DNA of 64,000 nt. Origin: an uncultured Oscillospiraceae bacterium. GTDB lineage: Bacteria > Bacillota > Clostridia > Oscillospirales > Oscillospiraceae. A model generated the notes under the pieces. That model was not told the origin of the DNA. It saw only the letters and a program-made list of their open reading frames with translations, and made no database searches. Every line of letters starts with the position of its first letter. Position 1 is the first letter of the stretch. Positions 60,744 to 64,000 of this stretch are shown in pieces. The position numbers and the translations under genes are program-made. The stretch spans positions 18,210-82,209 of the forward strand of contig CANQIO010000005.1 of the NCBI GenBank assembly GCA_947624065.1. Reading direction: 5' to 3'.

Positions 60744-60770
60744 AGGCTATGAGAGAACCTCTCATAGCCT
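60744..60770. promoter_or_regulatory. Perfect inverted repeat between the giant surface gene and the HigA-like gene
   Basis: AGGCTATGAGAG-AAC-CTCTCATAGCCT, flanked by AAAAAG and TTTT. Confidence 0.75.
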
Positions 60771-60850
60771 ATCGTTTTGCAAAAAGTGAAAGCGGTATGG
60801 ACATTGCAGTAGTATACCCGCTTGACATATACATGCGCAGGAGGATACCA

Positions 60851-61153
60851 ATGCCTGATATGATACCTACCCCCAAGATGAGCGAGATCCTTTGGAAGGA
60901 GTTCATGGAGCCGCTGGGCATATCGGCTTATAAGCTAGCCCAGGCCATCCATGTTCCCACCTCCCGCATCCAGGATATTCTTCACGACCGCAGGAAGATC
61001 ACGGCCGACACATCCCTGCGGCTGGCAAAGTATTTTGGCGTCTCAGACCGTTATTTTTTGGATATGCAGAACGACATCGACCTCCGGAAACTGAAAACAA
61101 GCATGGCAAAGGATATCCGGGACATCCATCCGTTTCAGTCCGCATCCATATAA
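60851..61153 (+). CDS. HigA-family XRE-type antitoxin/transcriptional regulator
   Basis: PTPKMSEILWKEFMEPLGISAYKLAQAIHVPTSRIQDILHDRRKITADTSLRLAKYFGVSDRYFLDMQNDIDLR; GGAGG RBS. Confidence 0.92.
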   Translation: MPDMIPTPKMSEILWKEFMEPLGISAYKLAQAIHVPTSRIQDILHDRRKITADTSLRLAKYFGVSDRYFLDMQNDIDLRKLKTSMAKDIRDIHPFQSASI

Positions 61154-61172
61154 ATTATTTCAGCCATAAAAT

Positions 61173-61201
61173 CTCCCTTGTGCAGTGACAGCACAAGGGA
61201 G
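61173..61201. terminator. Terminator between the convergent HigA-like and XRE genes
   Basis: CTCCCTTGTGC-AGTGACA-GCACAAGGGAG then TATTTT. Confidence 0.75.
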
Positions 61202-61260
61202 GTATTTTGCTTAGGCGCATCGGACAACACAACCGTTCCGCATCCAGCCATCTACAACAT

Positions 61261-61620
61261 TCAGCCGTTACCCGTAATATACAGCTTATCCAGCCTGGCC
61301 TCACGAAGAGCGTCCTTCAACGCCAGCAGTACTGCAAGCAGGAGCTGCTTCTCTCCTTCTGAACAGCCTGCCATCAGTTCTGCAACATTCGCTGTCAGTC
61401 CAGCTTTGTCATTGATCAGATTCCCCCACAGCAGCCCGTCCGCAGTAGTCTCCAGGGCATTGACGATACGGATGAACGCGGCCAGACTTACCTGTCTCTT
61501 CCCCCGCTCAATACAGCTTACATGGGAGACGGACATCTCACTCATCTCCGCGAGAGCCGCCTGTGTCATCCCGCATGCGTCCCGTCTGTCCCTGATCCGC
61601 CTTCCAAAGTCTGTTTTCAT
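61261..61620 (-). CDS. XRE-family HTH transcriptional regulator
   Basis: FGRRIRDRRDACGMTQAALAEMSEMSVSHVSCIERGKRQVSLAAFIRIVNALE. Confidence 0.92.
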   Translation of the reverse strand: MKTDFGRRIRDRRDACGMTQAALAEMSEMSVSHVSCIERGKRQVSLAAFIRIVNALETTADGLLWGNLINDKAGLTANVAELMAGCSEGEKQLLLAVLLALKDALREARLDKLYITGNG

Positions 61621-61764
61621 TTTCTGTCAAGCCAGTATACTACGTTTGGAATACCTTGCATAGAAAGAGAGTCCGGTAGTATGACATATGATATAATGCT
61701 TAACTAAATGCAATACCTTTCTTCACATACCAAGAGCATATAAACTTTCTGCCCCTCGACATGT

Positions 61765-62439
61765 TCACTGCATCCCCGCTTGTTTATTCATTTTCCGCGT
61801 TGGAAATCGCCGCAGCAAGCGGGCCAGATAGTGCCCGACACAGATGAAAAGGCCCATGATGGCGATATAATCCAGATAGAACACGATCCTTGGCGCGTCA
61901 AAGTCGAAGAACACAAAATGATTTCGCAGCAGCAGGTAGTTCAGAATGTCCTGTTTAGCAAAGGCGTAAATTCCGTACACGGCCACCGCCAGTGCCATGA
62001 TCCGCAGCAGCCATGTCCGCGTCTCTGAGGTCGTTTCCCGCATCTTTGCCAGCATCGTGTTCCAGTGAAGGCCCAGGTGCAGGCTCATCAGCACGAAGTC
62101 CCAATAGGCGCAGAGCATATGGACTACTCTCGCCCAGGCCCGTCCGCCCCGAATTGGCAGAAAGTCCAGCGCATAGCGGCTCAGCACCGCGCCGCTCACC
62201 GCCGAGCCGATCATGCCCGCAAAGATCAGCAGCACCAGCGCGGTTTGGAATACGCGAAAGGGCGTGTATTTGCCCTTGAAAAGTCCCCGGAACCACCGCC
62301 TGTTGAGCACATGATGGGTGACGAAAAGGACCAGCATGGCGACGCCGATCCATTCGTGGGCCGCCTCCCCCAGCAGGCTGTAGCTCATGAGCAGCACCAG
62401 CGCGGCGGTCATCAGGAGGTCTACGATCATTCGTTTCAT
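61765..62439 (-). CDS. DUF4405-domain membrane protein (cytochrome b-like)
   Basis: Several TM helices with His pairs: HEWIGVAMLVLFVTHHVLNRRWF; LHLGLHW. Confidence 0.85.
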   Translation of the reverse strand: MKRMIVDLLMTAALVLLMSYSLLGEAAHEWIGVAMLVLFVTHHVLNRRWFRGLFKGKYTPFRVFQTALVLLIFAGMIGSAVSGAVLSRYALDFLPIRGGRAWARVVHMLCAYWDFVLMSLHLGLHWNTMLAKMRETTSETRTWLLRIMALAVAVYGIYAFAKQDILNYLLLRNHFVFFDFDAPRIVFYLDYIAIMGLFICVGHYLARLLRRFPTRKMNKQAGMQ

Positions 62440-62493
62440 GACATACCCAGCCCTTCACCCTATGATTTGGCGTTTAAGTCTGACTGCTTCGCC

Positions 62494-63588
62494 TTACTCT
62501 GCGGCCACGTTTTCCTGGAGCCAGTTCTCAATGTGGTCCGCGATCACATCGTTGTTCAGGTCCTGGAACATCATGTGGTCGTTGCCATAGATGCCCTCAT
62601 CCGGCAGACTGACCACCGTGCAGACGCCGCCCGCCTCCGTATAAGCCTGTCCGAAAGCATCGGCAGAGGACTTCATCATGGCCCACATACCCGCAGCCGG
62701 AACGTCCGTGTACTCCTGGCCGATGTAATCCCCATAATAGAACGCCACGGGGATATTCTTCTCCAGAAGCGTGTTATAGCCGTCGCTGTCCGGCATGGGC
62801 GCCATGCCCGGCTCGATGGCGATGATCGCCGCCACATGGTCCGTGTACTGAGGCACATCCCAGCCGGGGATGCCGCCTTGAGAGTGGGTCACAAGGATGG
62901 AATCCTTGCCGGTCATCTCATATACCTTGTCGATGGTGGCCGCCACCGCCTGCGCCACAACAAGGTTGTCGATGTTCTGATCGCCATTGGCGGAATCCAT
63001 GCCCGTGTCCGGGGTCATCTGCCGGAAGAACTGGTCCAGCACGTCCTCCCCCTGGGGGAATTGGGAGTTTTCATTGTAGGTGAACGCGCCGTCGATATAA
63101 GTACCGATACGGAATTGTGTATACCAGGTCTGGTCAGAGGGCGTGGTGCTGATCGTACCGGCAACGGAGGTCTGGCCGGCTTCGCCGCGGCGGGGCTCGT
63201 CGATCAGGAAAACGCCGTGGCCCTTTTTCAGAAACATATCGGACCAGCCATCCCGCCCGTCAGGCGTGGTCATCCAGCCCATGCGGGACTGGCCGTACCC
63301 GTGCAGGAACACCATCGGCAAGCCGGTCTGATCCGCCGGGAGCTGATAAAACACATTGGCGTGGTCCACATGAGAGGTGGAGCCTTCCCTGGACATATAG
63401 TAGTTGGACACATCGAAGGTCCCGTCCGATGTGATCACCGTGCCGCCAGCGGAGAACATCCCCTGGTCCGCGATGACGAGGGCGCCCTCCGGTTCCTCTG
63501 CCGCCCATGCGCCTGCGCCCATGGCGAGCGTCAGCATCAACACGGCAGCCATGGCCGCCGCAAACCGTCTCTGCTTTTTCATGTTCAT
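62494..63588 (-). CDS. Secreted alpha/beta hydrolase (esterase-like)
   Basis: Signal peptide; MVFLHGYGQSRMGW; ILVTHSQGG nucleophile; C-terminal GNDHMMFQD; AAAGGAGGATCT RBS. Confidence 0.88.
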   Translation of the reverse strand: MNMKKQRRFAAAMAAVLMLTLAMGAGAWAAEEPEGALVIADQGMFSAGGTVITSDGTFDVSNYYMSREGSTSHVDHANVFYQLPADQTGLPMVFLHGYGQSRMGWMTTPDGRDGWSDMFLKKGHGVFLIDEPRRGEAGQTSVAGTISTTPSDQTWYTQFRIGTYIDGAFTYNENSQFPQGEDVLDQFFRQMTPDTGMDSANGDQNIDNLVVAQAVAATIDKVYEMTGKDSILVTHSQGGIPGWDVPQYTDHVAAIIAIEPGMAPMPDSDGYNTLLEKNIPVAFYYGDYIGQEYTDVPAAGMWAMMKSSADAFGQAYTEAGGVCTVVSLPDEGIYGNDHMMFQDLNNDVIADHIENWLQENVAAE

Positions 63589-63610
63589 AGATCCTCCTTT
63601 AAGATTTGTT

Positions 63611-64000
63611 TTATCGTTTCTTTTCCAGGAGCCACTCCTGGATGTCATCTTCCTCAAACAGCACGTTCCCGCCGCCGTGTTGATTTGTGATGCCCCGGTC
63701 GGCAAACCAGGCGTCGTCCGGTATCCATAGCCGCAGGAGCTCGTCTATCTCCTCATCGTCAAGGCCGGTCTGACGGTATGCCTCCAGCAGCCCGTCATAT
63801 GCCTCCCGCGCCCTGTCCGAGCCGTAGTATTCGTCGTGCTCACCCATGAAGATGTAGACTGCCGTCTTGCTCTCCGCCGCCGGGGCAAACTCTCCGTCCC
63901 ATTGGGAGGCCCCGTGCAGATATGCCGCGAACAGGTCCGGGCGCATCCCCATGACCCTGGACATGGTCTCGCCGCCCGCAGAGTAGCCCGCGCCGTAAAC
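63611..64000 (-). CDS. Alpha/beta hydrolase (PHB-depolymerase/feruloyl-esterase-like), 5' truncated by window edge
   Basis: Frame open to window end with VYGAGYSAGGETMSRVMGMRPDLFAAYLHGA; FMGEHDEYY; ends LLEKKR*. Confidence 0.8.
   Translation of the reverse strand, partial: VYGAGYSAGGETMSRVMGMRPDLFAAYLHGASQWDGEFAPAAESKTAVYIFMGEHDEYYGSDRAREAYDGLLEAYRQTGLDDEEIDELLRLWIPDDAWFADRGITNQHGGGNVLFEEDDIQEWLLEKKR

Overview
The window is a GC-rich chromosomal segment from an endospore-forming Clostridia, probably Oscillospiraceae-like (inferred from gene content, not searched). Housekeeping content: a Glu/Val/Met tRNA cluster, proBA, a trmL-pgk-tpiA-gpmI-eno glycolytic cluster, livKHMGF, a trpXYZ-like ABC system, tyrS, and the conserved run spoIIIAA-AH / asp23 / nusB / xseA / xseB / ispA / (LRR surface gene) / dxs / tlyA / nadK / argR / recN. 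The second half is more accessory: a heterodimeric ABC exporter, UDG, GNAT, a translational GTPase fused to a Rae1/YacP-type NYN nuclease domain, a YlmH-like S4 protein, spoVAD-spoVAEb, a 1.4-kaa acyl-CoA dehydratase activase-like protein, and a run of secreted or surface proteins. Strongest leads: (1) the EF-G/Tet-like GTPase + Rae1 fusion (43250..45793) with a terminator-like hairpin in its leader and a ylmH-like gene shortly downstream; (2) a 1.8-kaa isopeptide-type surface protein whose signal peptide is separated from the body by a single-base frameshift in a G7 tract (phase-variation candidate); (3) a near-perfect sigma-F promoter inside the eno terminator hairpin, in front of a SpoIIQ-like M23 protein; (4) a shared GTAGTATAC-type motif upstream of two small HTH regulators and the surface protein. 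No CRISPR array, transposase, integrase or rRNA was recognised.
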